Part shown: one piece after another, positions 1 through 6,915 of the stretch | Layout: every line of letters starts with the position of its first letter | Position numbering within the stretch: position 1 is the stretch's first letter | From: Nitrospirae bacterium RBG_16_43_11 | Lineage (GTDB): Bacteria > Nitrospirota > 9FT-COMBO-42-15 > HDB-SIOI813 | Length of the DNA: 13,989 nt | Assembly: GCA_001805165.1 (NCBI GenBank) | Contig: MHEI01000065.1 | Location: 21,814 to 35,802, forward strand | Direction of reading: 5' to 3' | Program-made: the position numbers and the translations under genes | The notes under the pieces: generated by a model | Told to the model about the DNA's origin: nothing | The model's input: the letters and a program-made list of their open reading frames with translations, nothing else | Database searches by the model: none

Positions 1-2
1 TT

Positions 3-653
3 ATAAGCGGTAATGTCAGCTTCTATAACGAGACAAACGATTTATCAATCTACCCAACGCCAATAATTGGGATGGCGGGTATAATTGAGGACATATCAAA
101 GTGTATGACGCAATATTTCAAGAATGATGGGGATGTTTTAATACTGTTGGGTAACAACAGCGAGGAGATTGGGCAGAGTGAATACCTCAGGGAGATTCAT
201 TATAAAATAAGGGGTGTTCCTCCGCATCTTGACCTTGTTCTGGAAAAGAAGGTGCAGGATCTTTGTCTTTATGGAATAAAACAGGGTATAATAAAATCAG
301 CACATGACACTTCAGAAGGCGGGCTCACTATAGCGCTTGCAGAGTGTTGTATGAGGTCTGAGGACAAGGGGAATGTTGGAGCTTCAATTGATTTATCCGA
401 TGATATAAGGCCGGATGCCCTTCTATTTGGAGAGACACAGTCAAGGATCATTATTACAGTTACTCCTGAGAACGTGAAGGCATTGGAAGATGCCGCAAAG
501 ACGATGAATACACCTGTGAAAGTGATTGGAAAGGTGGGGGGAGAAAGGCTTGTGATAAGACATAAATCGACTACAGTTATTGATTTGGCAGTATATGATA
601 TGGCTAATGTATGGCGAAAGGCGATACCCGGATATCTTGGGGAAACAGAATGA
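3..653 (+). CDS. purL: Phosphoribosylformylglycinamidine synthase II, C-terminal part (5' truncated)
   Basis: This is the C-terminal 216 codons of PurL, the ATP-dependent enzyme that converts FGAR and glutamine-derived ammonia to FGAM in de novo purine synthesis. The frame is open to the left edge and begins with ISGNVSFYNET followed by IYPTPIIGM, which is the hallmark PurL block before the second AIRS-like domain, so the ATG at 72 is internal and not a start. Further on, HDTSEGGLTIALAE (near 303-344) and LFGETQSRI (near 421-450) are the conserved phosphate/ATP-site segments of the AIRS_C domain. The reading frame ends at TGA 651-653, 24 bases before the purF ATG, so the two purine genes very probably share an mRNA. 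No frame damage is visible in the part present. The missing N-terminal part lies outside the window. Confidence 0.96.
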   Translation: MSGNVSFYNETNDLSIYPTPIIGMAGIIEDISKCMTQYFKNDGDVLILLGNNSEEIGQSEYLREIHYKIRGVPPHLDLVLEKKVQDLCLYGIKQGIIKSAHDTSEGGLTIALAECCMRSEDKGNVGASIDLSDDIRPDALLFGETQSRIIITVTPENVKALEDAAKTMNTPVKVIGKVGGERLVIRHKSTTVIDLAVYDMANVWRKAIPGYLGETE

Positions 654-677
654 ATAATCCGGACTGTGAGGTTTAAA

Positions 678-2057
678 ATGTGCGGCATATTTGGCATATA
701 CAATCATCCTGAGGCAGCAAGTCTCGTATATCTTGGACTTCATGGTCTGCAGCACAGAGGCCAGGAAGGTTCAGGGATAGTATCTACTGACGGCAGCAAA
801 TTATACTCCAAAAAGGGGATGGGGCTTGTTTCTGAGATATTCAAAGATGATAATTTTTCGCGACTGAAGGGGAACAGTGCTATAGGGCATAACAGATACT
901 CAACTTATGGTGAGAGTATAATAGAAAATGTACAACCTGTAGTTGTAAACTTTGCCATGGGCTCGCTCGCTTTGGCGCATAACGGTAATTTAGTGAATGC
1001 ATCTTTTCTCAGAAGCGAACTGGAGGCTTATGGTTCTATCTTTCAATCTACAATTGATAGCGAAGTTATAGTCCACCTTATTGCTATTTCCAAAGAACGG
1101 ACAATAATGGACAGACTGATAGAAGCCCTTAAAAAGTTAAAGGGGGCATACTCACTCCTGATACTTACTGAAAAAGAGATGATAGGGGTCAGAGATGCTT
1201 ATGGTTTTCGTCCACTTTCTCTTGGAGAAATTGATGGTTCTTATGTTTTGTCATCTGAAACAAGCGCATTTGAGTTGATAGGAGCTCGGTTTATAAGAGA
1301 CATAGCTCCAGGTGAAGTTGTCGTAATAAATGAGAACGGACTCACATCATATATGCCCTTTGATAAAACAAGTGAGGCATTCTGCATATTCGAGCATATC
1401 TACTTTGCCAGACCTGACAGTTACATTTTCGGTGAAAGTGTGAATATTATACGGAAAAAGATGGGAGTGGAGTTAGCAAAGGAATCAAGTGTTGATGCAG
1501 ACATTGTAATTCCTGTCCCTGACTCCGGCACTCCTGCGGCCATGGGGTTTGCTGAAGGCAGCGGAATACCTTTCGACAATGGACTGATAAGGAGTCATTA
1601 TGTAGGCAGGACATTTATAGTGCCAAAGCAATCAACAAGGAACTTTGGTGTGAGACTTAAATTAAATCCTGTTAAGGAAGTGTTGAAGGGGAAACGAGTT
1701 GTGGTTGTAGATGATTCTATAGTAAGGGGTACTACGAGTAAGAAGATAGTGACAATGATACGGGAGGCAGGGGCGAGTGAGGTACATATGCGCATAGCAT
1801 CACCACCTGTAAAATATTCCTGTTTTTATGGTATAGATACCCCTACCAGGAGAGAGCTTATTGCATCGAGGATGAATGTTGAGGATATAGGTAAACAATT
1901 AACATCTGATACCTTGGCATATCTGAGTATTGAGGGAATGTTGAAAGCTGTAAGTAATCCACCTGAAAAATATTGTGTTGCATGTTTTAATGGAGAATAT
2001 CCTATTCCCTTTAGCGATGATGAAATTAATCAGCTTGGTCTGTTTGATGTAAAGTAG
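678..2057 (+). CDS. purF: Amidophosphoribosyltransferase (glutamine PRPP amidotransferase)
   Basis: PurF catalyses the first committed step of purine synthesis, PRPP plus glutamine to 5-phosphoribosylamine. I place the start at ATG 678, not at the in-frame GTG 666, because the N-terminal nucleophile cysteine then becomes residue 2 (MCGIFGIY) and a GTGAGG ribosome site sits 6 bases upstream. The glutaminase domain shows LQHRGQEGSG (24-33) and GHNRYST. The phosphoribosyltransferase domain has the PRPP loop VVVVDDSIVRGTT (341-353). Cys236, Cys382 (in SCFYGID), Cys433 and Cys436 (YCVACFNG) match the [4Fe-4S] ligands of the Bacillus subtilis-type enzyme, so this should be an oxygen-sensitive Fe-S form. 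The length of 459 residues is normal. It follows purL closely and is probably in the same operon. Confidence 0.97.
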   Translation: MCGIFGIYNHPEAASLVYLGLHGLQHRGQEGSGIVSTDGSKLYSKKGMGLVSEIFKDDNFSRLKGNSAIGHNRYSTYGESIIENVQPVVVNFAMGSLALAHNGNLVNASFLRSELEAYGSIFQSTIDSEVIVHLIAISKERTIMDRLIEALKKLKGAYSLLILTEKEMIGVRDAYGFRPLSLGEIDGSYVLSSETSAFELIGARFIRDIAPGEVVVINENGLTSYMPFDKTSEAFCIFEHIYFARPDSYIFGESVNIIRKKMGVELAKESSVDADIVIPVPDSGTPAAMGFAEGSGIPFDNGLIRSHYVGRTFIVPKQSTRNFGVRLKLNPVKEVLKGKRVVVVDDSIVRGTTSKKIVTMIREAGASEVHMRIASPPVKYSCFYGIDTPTRRELIASRMNVEDIGKQLTSDTLAYLSIEGMLKAVSNPPEKYCVACFNGEYPIPFSDDEINQLGLFDVK

Positions 2058-2107
2058 TGTCAACCTGTGGTTAACCTTTTATTAATAGCATATCTTTGTT
2101 AAATCAT

Positions 2108-2467
2108 ATGAATAAAGAACGGCGGCGATTTTTACGAGCACCTCTTTCACTAACTATAAAGTATCACAATCCGGAAAGTATTGTGATTGAAGAGGCGTTT
2201 ACAGGTATTATGGGGGGAGGCGGACTCTTTATCGAGACTTTTCATCCATTACCTGTGAACGATGTTATAACGATGGAATTGTTCCTGCCAGGTGACGTCG
2301 GGAAGACTGTTATAGAGGGAATGATCGTCTGGAACAGGAGAGAGTATGAAGGGGACATTTCTCCGGGCATGGGTGTAAAGTTTACGAATATTACGCTAAA
2401 AGACAAGAAAAAGATCAGTGATCTTGTTGCAAGGACACTTGGCGGCAAGGGCGAGGGAGGGTTGTAG
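2108..2467 (+). CDS. Small single-domain PilZ protein (TIGR02266-like) with degraded ligand motif
   Basis: A 119-residue protein consisting of one PilZ domain, the fold that usually binds cyclic di-GMP. The N-terminal RxxxR box is present (RRRFLR, residues 5-10). The barrel reads GGLFIET, then LPGDVGKTVIEGMIVW and PGMGVKF, a pattern I associate with the TIGR02266 PilZ family of deltaproteobacteria and relatives. The second ligand box, normally [D/N]xSxxG, reads IMGGGG, so both the acidic/amide residue and the serine are replaced. c-di-GMP binding is therefore doubtful. I chose ATG 2108 because it directly precedes the RxxxR region; an in-frame TTG at 2096 would add four residues. No clear Shine-Dalgarno is seen for either. 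It lies 50 bases after purF and 23 bases before radA. Its target is unknown. Confidence 0.85.
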   Translation: MNKERRRFLRAPLSLTIKYHNPESIVIEEAFTGIMGGGGLFIETFHPLPVNDVITMELFLPGDVGKTVIEGMIVWNRREYEGDISPGMGVKFTNITLKDKKKISDLVARTLGGKGEGGL

Positions 2468-2490
2468 GATTCATAAGCAAGAAACAAGAG

Positions 2491-3840
2491 ATGAAACTTA
2501 AAAGCCTGTTTATTTGTCAAGCCTGTGGTTATAGCGCCCCTAAATGGATGGGGCGATGTCCTGATTGTAATGGATGGAACACACTGGCTGAAGAGACTGT
2601 CACTGCGTCACCTCATACCAGAATCAGTGATTCAGAAATAATACCCTTGATGCTCGATGAGATTGAATATGAAAAGGGTGAAAGGTTCCTGACCGGTATT
2701 GGGGAGTTTGACAGGGTGCTTGGTGGCGGGGTTGTCCCGGGTTCCGTAGTTTTAATAGGTGGAGACCCTGGTATCGGAAAATCCACGCTTCTCCTGCAAG
2801 TGGCGGAAAGGATAACAAGCGGTTCGAGAAATGTGCTTTATATATCCGGTGAAGAATCTCCATCCCAGATTAAGATACGATCCGGGAGGTTAAATGTTTC
2901 GGCAAAACCTATCTATATCCTGTCAGAGACATCCATTGATGATATTCTTGAGCACTTGCAAAAGACAATGTACGGCGCCCTGATCGTGGATTCCATCCAG
3001 ACCATGTTCACATCGGGCATTTCTTCTGCCCCGGGAAGTGTCAGCCAGGTGCGTGAAACAGCCTCTATCCTGATGAAGTATGCGAAAAAAAACAGTATAC
3101 CTGTTTTTATAGTCGGACATGTTACAAAAGATGGGACAATTGCAGGGCCAAGAGTTTTAGAGCACATTGTTGATACAGTTTTATATTTTGAGGGTGACAG
3201 AGGTCATCCTTACAGGATATTGAGATCAGTAAAAAATCGTTTTGGTTCAACACATGAAATAGGTGTCTTTGAGATGAGGGAAGGTGGGCTTGAGGAGGTG
3301 GTAAACCCATCAAGTCTCTTTCTGTCTGAAAGGACAGCCGGTTCAGCCGGTTCAGTAGTGGTGACAAGCCTTGAGGGCAGCAGGCCAATTCTTACTGAGA
3401 TCCAGGCGCTGGTAAGTTCATCTCCATTTGGCATACCAAAGAGAGGGGCAATCGGGGTGGATTACAACAGGCTCTTGCTCCTCGTTGGAGTCCTTGATAA
3501 GAGGGTAGGGATACATATACAAGGGCAGGATATCTTTGTCAATGTTGTGGGAGGTCTTGAGTTAAGCGAACCGGCTATTGACCTGAGCATTATTGCTGCC
3601 TTAACATCAAGTTTCAGGGAAATACCCATTGATTCGTCTACAGTGGTTTTTGGTGAAGTAGGATTGGCCGGAGAGGTGCGCGGTGTAACCTCGGCGGAAG
3701 TCAGGGTTAAGGAGGCAGCCAAGTTAGGGTTTAAACGCTGCATCATCCCTGAACGCAATGCTAACCAGATTTCAGTAAATACAGTAGAAGTGATCGGGGT
3801 GTCAACTGTGAAGAATGCTATTGATATAATGTTTCACTGA
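2491..3840 (+). CDS. radA: DNA repair protein RadA (Sms)
   Basis: RadA is a RecA-like ATPase/helicase that promotes branch migration and processing of recombination intermediates. The 449-residue length is typical. The N-terminal zinc finger has Cys9, Cys12, Cys23 and Cys26 (CQACG...CPDC). The ATPase core shows Walker A GGDPGIGKST (90-99) and Walker B ALIVDS (ending near 168), followed by the RadA-specific KNRFG motif (248-252). The C-terminal Lon-like domain includes GAIGVDYNRLLLLVGVL and GGLELSEPAIDL. The start ATG 2491 gives the family-standard N-terminus directly before the zinc finger, although the upstream AAGAG is a weak and close ribosome site. The stop TGA overlaps the next gene's ATG by one base, which suggests translational coupling to the lipoprotein. 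All key residues are intact. Confidence 0.97.
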   Translation: MKLKSLFICQACGYSAPKWMGRCPDCNGWNTLAEETVTASPHTRISDSEIIPLMLDEIEYEKGERFLTGIGEFDRVLGGGVVPGSVVLIGGDPGIGKSTLLLQVAERITSGSRNVLYISGEESPSQIKIRSGRLNVSAKPIYILSETSIDDILEHLQKTMYGALIVDSIQTMFTSGISSAPGSVSQVRETASILMKYAKKNSIPVFIVGHVTKDGTIAGPRVLEHIVDTVLYFEGDRGHPYRILRSVKNRFGSTHEIGVFEMREGGLEEVVNPSSLFLSERTAGSAGSVVVTSLEGSRPILTEIQALVSSSPFGIPKRGAIGVDYNRLLLLVGVLDKRVGIHIQGQDIFVNVVGGLELSEPAIDLSIIAALTSSFREIPIDSSTVVFGEVGLAGEVRGVTSAEVRVKEAAKLGFKRCIIPERNANQISVNTVEVIGVSTVKNAIDIMFH

Positions 3841-4604
3841 TGAAAAATGCTTCCTGCCTTATCATCTTACTTACCGTATTTTTTCTTCAGTCATGTTCCG
3901 GATTGAGGTCAGCCGTTGATCTTTCAGTAACCTCTGATAGAAGAGCTCTTGAATTTTTACAAAACAGGACGGATAGCATAAACAATTTAAAGGCAAGCCT
4001 GAGTATAAAACCGGCAGATATTATTATTCCTGCAATTGATGCATATCTGGATTATGAGAAAAACCACACATTCAGGCTTGTCGGACTCTCTCCAAACGGA
4101 TTTACAATATTTGAAGTCAAAATAGATGAGAATCAAAACAATGTCATTCCTGCGGAAGCAGGAATCCAGACGCCATCCATCCAGGAACATATAAGTATCA
4201 ATGGGCTCGATTCCCTCTTGCATGGGAATGACATGTTATCTCCGGAAATATTCAGGGAAGTCATGGATTTTTATGGATATGACACTTCTCAGGACGTTAC
4301 ATATTTTATTGAGGAGATGAAACATTATTATGTGATAAACCAGTTAAGGAGTGCAAATGGCATTTCTTATCCTATGAGACGGTGGTGGATTGACAGACGG
4401 GATATGATAATAGTAAGAAAAGAATTATTCTCGGACCTTCCGGATAAACAGGGTGTTAAAATATTTGAGGCCGTATATAGAAACTTTAAAGATGCGGATG
4501 GTATACGGACATCTTTTGAGGTTATTATTAATGACAGTAATGGAGATAAGATAGGGAAAATAAGGTTTAATAAGATAGAGTATAATACAGTCAGCAGGCA
4601 GTAA
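3840..4604 (+). CDS. Putative outer-membrane lipoprotein, LolB/DUF4292-like, carrying an in-frame palindromic repeat
   Basis: A 254-residue predicted lipoprotein. The N-terminus has a hydrophobic stretch (residues 7-16) ending in the lipobox LQSC, with lipidated Cys19 followed by Ser20, compatible with outer-membrane sorting. The mature part (LKASLSIKP..., FRLVGLSPNGFTIFEV, and a late basic region with IIVRKELF) resembles the LolA/LolB-type fold or DUF4292 proteins, which handle lipoproteins or hydrophobic ligands. This is a pattern-level judgement, not a firm family call. Residues 102-110 read VIPAEAGIQ and are encoded by a perfect hairpin repeat that looks inserted in frame. The start ATG at 3840 overlaps the radA TGA, so translation is probably coupled. 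TAA ends the gene at 4604, 60 bases before tsaB. Confidence 0.75.
   Translation: MKNASCLIILLTVFFLQSCSGLRSAVDLSVTSDRRALEFLQNRTDSINNLKASLSIKPADIIIPAIDAYLDYEKNHTFRLVGLSPNGFTIFEVKIDENQNNVIPAEAGIQTPSIQEHISINGLDSLLHGNDMLSPEIFREVMDFYGYDTSQDVTYFIEEMKHYYVINQLRSANGISYPMRRWWIDRRDMIIVRKELFSDLPDKQGVKIFEAVYRNFKDADGIRTSFEVIINDSNGDKIGKIRFNKIEYNTVSRQ
4143..4169 (+). repeat. REP-like short palindromic element inside the lipoprotein gene
   Basis: The bases GTCATTCCTGCGGAAGCAGG followed by AATCCAG form a perfect 8-bp inverted repeat (ATTCCTGC at 4146-4153 with GCAGGAAT at 4158-4165) around a GGAA loop. The sequence closely matches the widespread intergenic palindromes of the form GTCATTCCCGCGAAAGCGGG-AATCCAG. 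Here it reads in frame as VIPAEAGIQ. Only one copy was found in the window, so mobility is inferred from known relatives rather than seen. Confidence 0.8.
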
Positions 4605-4664
4605 TTTAAAATACGAGAGTCAGGAATAAAGAGCAATGAGAAGGATTAGGGCAGGGAATGTATT

Positions 4665-5360
4665 ATGAAGATACTCGGCATAGACACATCTACAATGATG
4701 GGGAGTGTAGGACTTATTGACGATGACATGCCTCTTGGGCAGTTTAGCCTTAACATAGAGACTACTCATTCTGAGAGGCTGATGGAAGCCGTTGTTACGC
4801 TGATAGAAGGTGTTAGAGTGAATTTGGATGCAATTGATGGTTATGCGATATCAATCGGGCCTGGTTCTTTTACAGGGCTCAGGATAGGGCTTGGCGCTGT
4901 AAAGGGGCTCAGTATGGCTACTGGAAAGTCTATGGTCCCCGTATCAACTCTGGAGGCACTTGCCGTCAATATCCCATTTTGCCGGTATCTAATCTGCCCT
5001 ATTCTGGATGCAAGGAAAAAAGAGGTTTATACTGCCCTCTTTAAATATTCTGATGATGGTAGTATTATCAGGTTGACAGATGATATGGTGGTATCTCCGG
5101 AAATCCTCATGGACCGGATTAATGAACCTGTGGTGTTTATGGGGGATGGAGTGTATGTCTGCCGGGACATGATAATGAGACATTTAAGTGAGTACGCACA
5201 TTTTGCCCCGGTTAATACTGTATTACCTTCCGGTATTTCCGTCGCAAGGATGGGGCTGCAGAATCTGAAGAAGGGTATAGTAGGTTCAGCCAATATGGTG
5301 CCGGTTTATATCAGAAAGTCAGAAGCAGAGGTTAAGTTAGAAGCAAAAAACAACAGGTGA
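4665..5360 (+). CDS. tsaB: tRNA threonylcarbamoyladenosine biosynthesis protein TsaB
   Basis: TsaB (YeaZ) is the non-catalytic ASKHA-fold partner of TsaD and is needed to transfer threonylcarbamoyl to A37 of ANN-decoding tRNAs (t6A). The N-terminus MKILGIDTS is the typical first strand, and SIGPGSFTGLRIG (63-75) is the diagnostic signature, followed by CPILDARKKEVY. The length of 231 residues is normal for the family. The start ATG 4665 is supported by that N-terminus and by an AGGG-containing site about ten bases upstream (in GGCAGGGAATG). The stop TGA at 5358-5360 overlaps the rimI start, and a tsaB-rimI pairing is very common in bacteria. The 60-base gap before it shows no obvious promoter or terminator, so it may continue the radA transcript. 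Confidence 0.96.
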   Translation: MKILGIDTSTMMGSVGLIDDDMPLGQFSLNIETTHSERLMEAVVTLIEGVRVNLDAIDGYAISIGPGSFTGLRIGLGAVKGLSMATGKSMVPVSTLEALAVNIPFCRYLICPILDARKKEVYTALFKYSDDGSIIRLTDDMVVSPEILMDRINEPVVFMGDGVYVCRDMIMRHLSEYAHFAPVNTVLPSGISVARMGLQNLKKGIVGSANMVPVYIRKSEAEVKLEAKNNR

Positions 5361-5821
5361 TGGTATTGATAAAAGAAGAAAACATCATCATAGAAGATAT
5401 TAAGGAAGATGATCTCCCGGATGTTGTAGAGATAGAAAAAGAGGCGTTTTCTGATCCATGGACTATTGATATGTTTTATTCTGAATTATTCAATCCAATT
5501 TCTCTTTTTTGGGGGGTAAAGGATATATCCGGAAGATTAATTGGATACATCAGTTTCTGGCGTGTAGTCGATGAGGCACATGTGCTGAATCTGGCTGTGC
5601 ATCAGTCTTTCAGGAGAAAAGGTATAGGTTCAAAAATCTTACTGACATCTATAGACTACTGCAAAAGGGAAGGGATAAAGACTGTCTTATTAGAAGTAAG
5701 ACGCTCAAACAAGGCCGCTCAGGAGTTGTATGAAAAATATGGTTTTAATGTTATCGTGGTCAGACCGCGGTACTACAAGAATCCTGTAGAAGATGCATTA
5801 GTAATGGCCCTTGAACTATAA
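5360..5821 (+). CDS. rimI: Ribosomal protein S18-alanine N-acetyltransferase family (RimI)
   Basis: A GNAT-fold acetyltransferase of 153 residues. The order EKEAFSDPWT (26-35), AHVLNLAVHQSFRRKGIGS (73-91, with the acetyl-CoA loop RRKGIG), LLEVRRSN (110-117), LYEKYGF (123-129) and RPRYYKNPVEDALVM is a close match to RimI, which N-acetylates ribosomal protein S18 in enterobacteria and other N-termini elsewhere. ATG 5360 is preferred. It shares one base with the tsaB TGA, the same TGATG coupling seen at radA/lipoprotein. GTG 5357 would add one residue and cannot be excluded. The neighbour tsaB supports the assignment, since the two occur together in many phyla. The substrate in this organism is inferred. 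Confidence 0.94.
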   Translation: MVLIKEENIIIEDIKEDDLPDVVEIEKEAFSDPWTIDMFYSELFNPISLFWGVKDISGRLIGYISFWRVVDEAHVLNLAVHQSFRRKGIGSKILLTSIDYCKREGIKTVLLEVRRSNKAAQELYEKYGFNVIVVRPRYYKNPVEDALVMALEL

Positions 5822-5830
5822 GTGTGTCTA

Positions 5831-5858
5831 TTTAGGATTTAGATATTAGATATTAGAA
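5831..5858 (+). repeat. Degenerate 7-bp tandem repeat upstream of the DUF465 gene
   Basis: Four consecutive heptamers, TTTAGGA, TTTAGAT, ATTAGAT and ATTAGAA, follow one another in the 58-bp gap between rimI and the next gene. The consensus is (A/T)TTAGAT. The function is unknown; it could be slippage-generated filler or a protein-binding array. Confidence 0.6.
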
Positions 5859-5879
5859 TTTAATTACGGGGGGGTATTT

Positions 5880-6119
5880 ATGAAAGAAAAGCATATTGCG
5901 TTAGTAGAAAGGCTGCGCCGTGAAAATGATGAGTATCTGATCTGGGAAGAGAAGCATGATAAACTTGAACGGGAGATACGTAGCCTTAACAGGAAGCATG
6001 TCCTTACACCGGAAGATGAGGTTTTAAGGAAAAATCTTCAGAAGGAGAAACTTCTTGCTAAGGATATGGTGATAAAAATATTAAGGGAAGCAGAAAATAA
6101 GGTTAAGGCTAAGAAGTAA
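5880..6119 (+). CDS. DUF465 (YdcH-like) small coiled-coil protein
   Basis: A 79-residue, highly charged, helical protein. The pattern LRRENDEYLIWEEKHDKLEREI (written here as its key residues: Glu/Asn-rich start, H25, LEREI) followed by PEDEVLRKNLQKEKLLAKD (43-61) matches DUF465/YdcH, whose members are short antiparallel coiled coils with a lysine-rich second helix ending in LAKD. No biochemical role is established for the family. The start ATG 5880 is fixed by a run of seven G residues (5868-5874) five bases upstream, an unusual but strong ribosome site. It ends 13 bases before tatC, so the two are almost certainly co-transcribed. No signal peptide or TM segment is seen. It occupies the place where tatA or tatB often sits but has no TM helix, so it is not a TatA. 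Confidence 0.8.
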   Translation: MKEKHIALVERLRRENDEYLIWEEKHDKLEREIRSLNRKHVLTPEDEVLRKNLQKEKLLAKDMVIKILREAENKVKAKK

Positions 6120-6132
6120 GAAGAAAGAATGC

Positions 6133-6915
6133 ATGAACGACGATAATTCAAATGAGACGATATCAGAAAAAAAGATGTCTCTGACAGAACACCTGGCAGA
6201 ACTTAGGACCTGCCTGATGGTCTCTGTTATTGCAATAGGGATAGGATTCATCATTGCCTTTTATTTCTCTGAAGATCTGCTCAAAATTCTTACAGATCTT
6301 ATAATTACTGAGCAAAAGCACGTTTTTGTATTCTTATCTCCTGCCGAGGCACTATGGAGTAATTTCAAGGTAGCCCTCTTTGCCGGTATTTTTATTGCTC
6401 TGCCTGTAATTTTGTATCAGGTATGGCGGTTTATATCTCCGGGGTTTCATGACAATGAGCGGAGATATGGCCTCCCGTTTCTTCTTATTAGCATTATATC
6501 ATTCGTGTTAGGTATTCTTTTCTGTTATTTTGTTGTTATGAGATATGCTCTTGATTTCCTGTTTACATATAAAACAGCGAACCTGACTCCTATGATATCT
6601 ATAGGGTTATACCTGGATTTCGTTATGAAATTTATGCTTGCATTTGGCCTTATTTTTGAGCTTCCTATAGTCATTGTTTTCCTGACAAAGTTAGGTATTT
6701 TGACTACTGAGTTCTTAACGAGGAACCGTAAGTACGCTATTCTTGTGAACTTTATTGTGGCAGCTATACTGACTCCGACCCCTGATTTATTTAATCAGTT
6801 ACTTATGGCGGTTCCGCTAATAGCCTTATATGAACTTGGTATTATTGGGGCTAAGATCTTTTGCAAAGATGTTAAAGGAAAGAAAGCGCTAAGTGGGAAT
6901 CATCTGCTTCTTTAA
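6133..6915 (+). CDS. tatC: Sec-independent protein translocase subunit TatC
   Basis: TatC is the six-helix inner-membrane receptor that recognises twin-arginine signal peptides. The 260-residue protein has HLAELR (20-25), FLSPAEALWSNFKVALFAG (67-85), ALPVILYQVWRFISPG (89-104), SIGLYLDFVMKF (156-167), FELP (175-178, with the conserved membrane Glu176) and AAILTPTPDLFNQ (210-222). About six hydrophobic segments are visible, near residues 27-45, 74-96, 114-136, 159-182, 200-214 and 220-242. ATG 6133 gives a cytoplasmic acidic N-tail of about 14 residues before the conserved helix; a later start would cut into the family block. No tatA/tatB is present in the window, so its partners must be elsewhere. 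The last 27 bases overlap the convergent GAF gene. Confidence 0.96.
   Translation: MNDDNSNETISEKKMSLTEHLAELRTCLMVSVIAIGIGFIIAFYFSEDLLKILTDLIITEQKHVFVFLSPAEALWSNFKVALFAGIFIALPVILYQVWRFISPGFHDNERRYGLPFLLISIISFVLGILFCYFVVMRYALDFLFTYKTANLTPMISIGLYLDFVMKFMLAFGLIFELPIVIVFLTKLGILTTEFLTRNRKYAILVNFIVAAILTPTPDLFNQLLMAVPLIALYELGIIGAKIFCKDVKGKKALSGNHLLL

Noticed and set aside
269..703. Minus-strand open frame opposite the purL/purF junction
   Set aside because: It is an antisense shadow of well-supported purL coding sequence, with no family resemblance.
3122..3434. Minus-strand open frames within radA
   Set aside because: They are low-complexity Leu/Ser-rich shadows of the radA coding strand.
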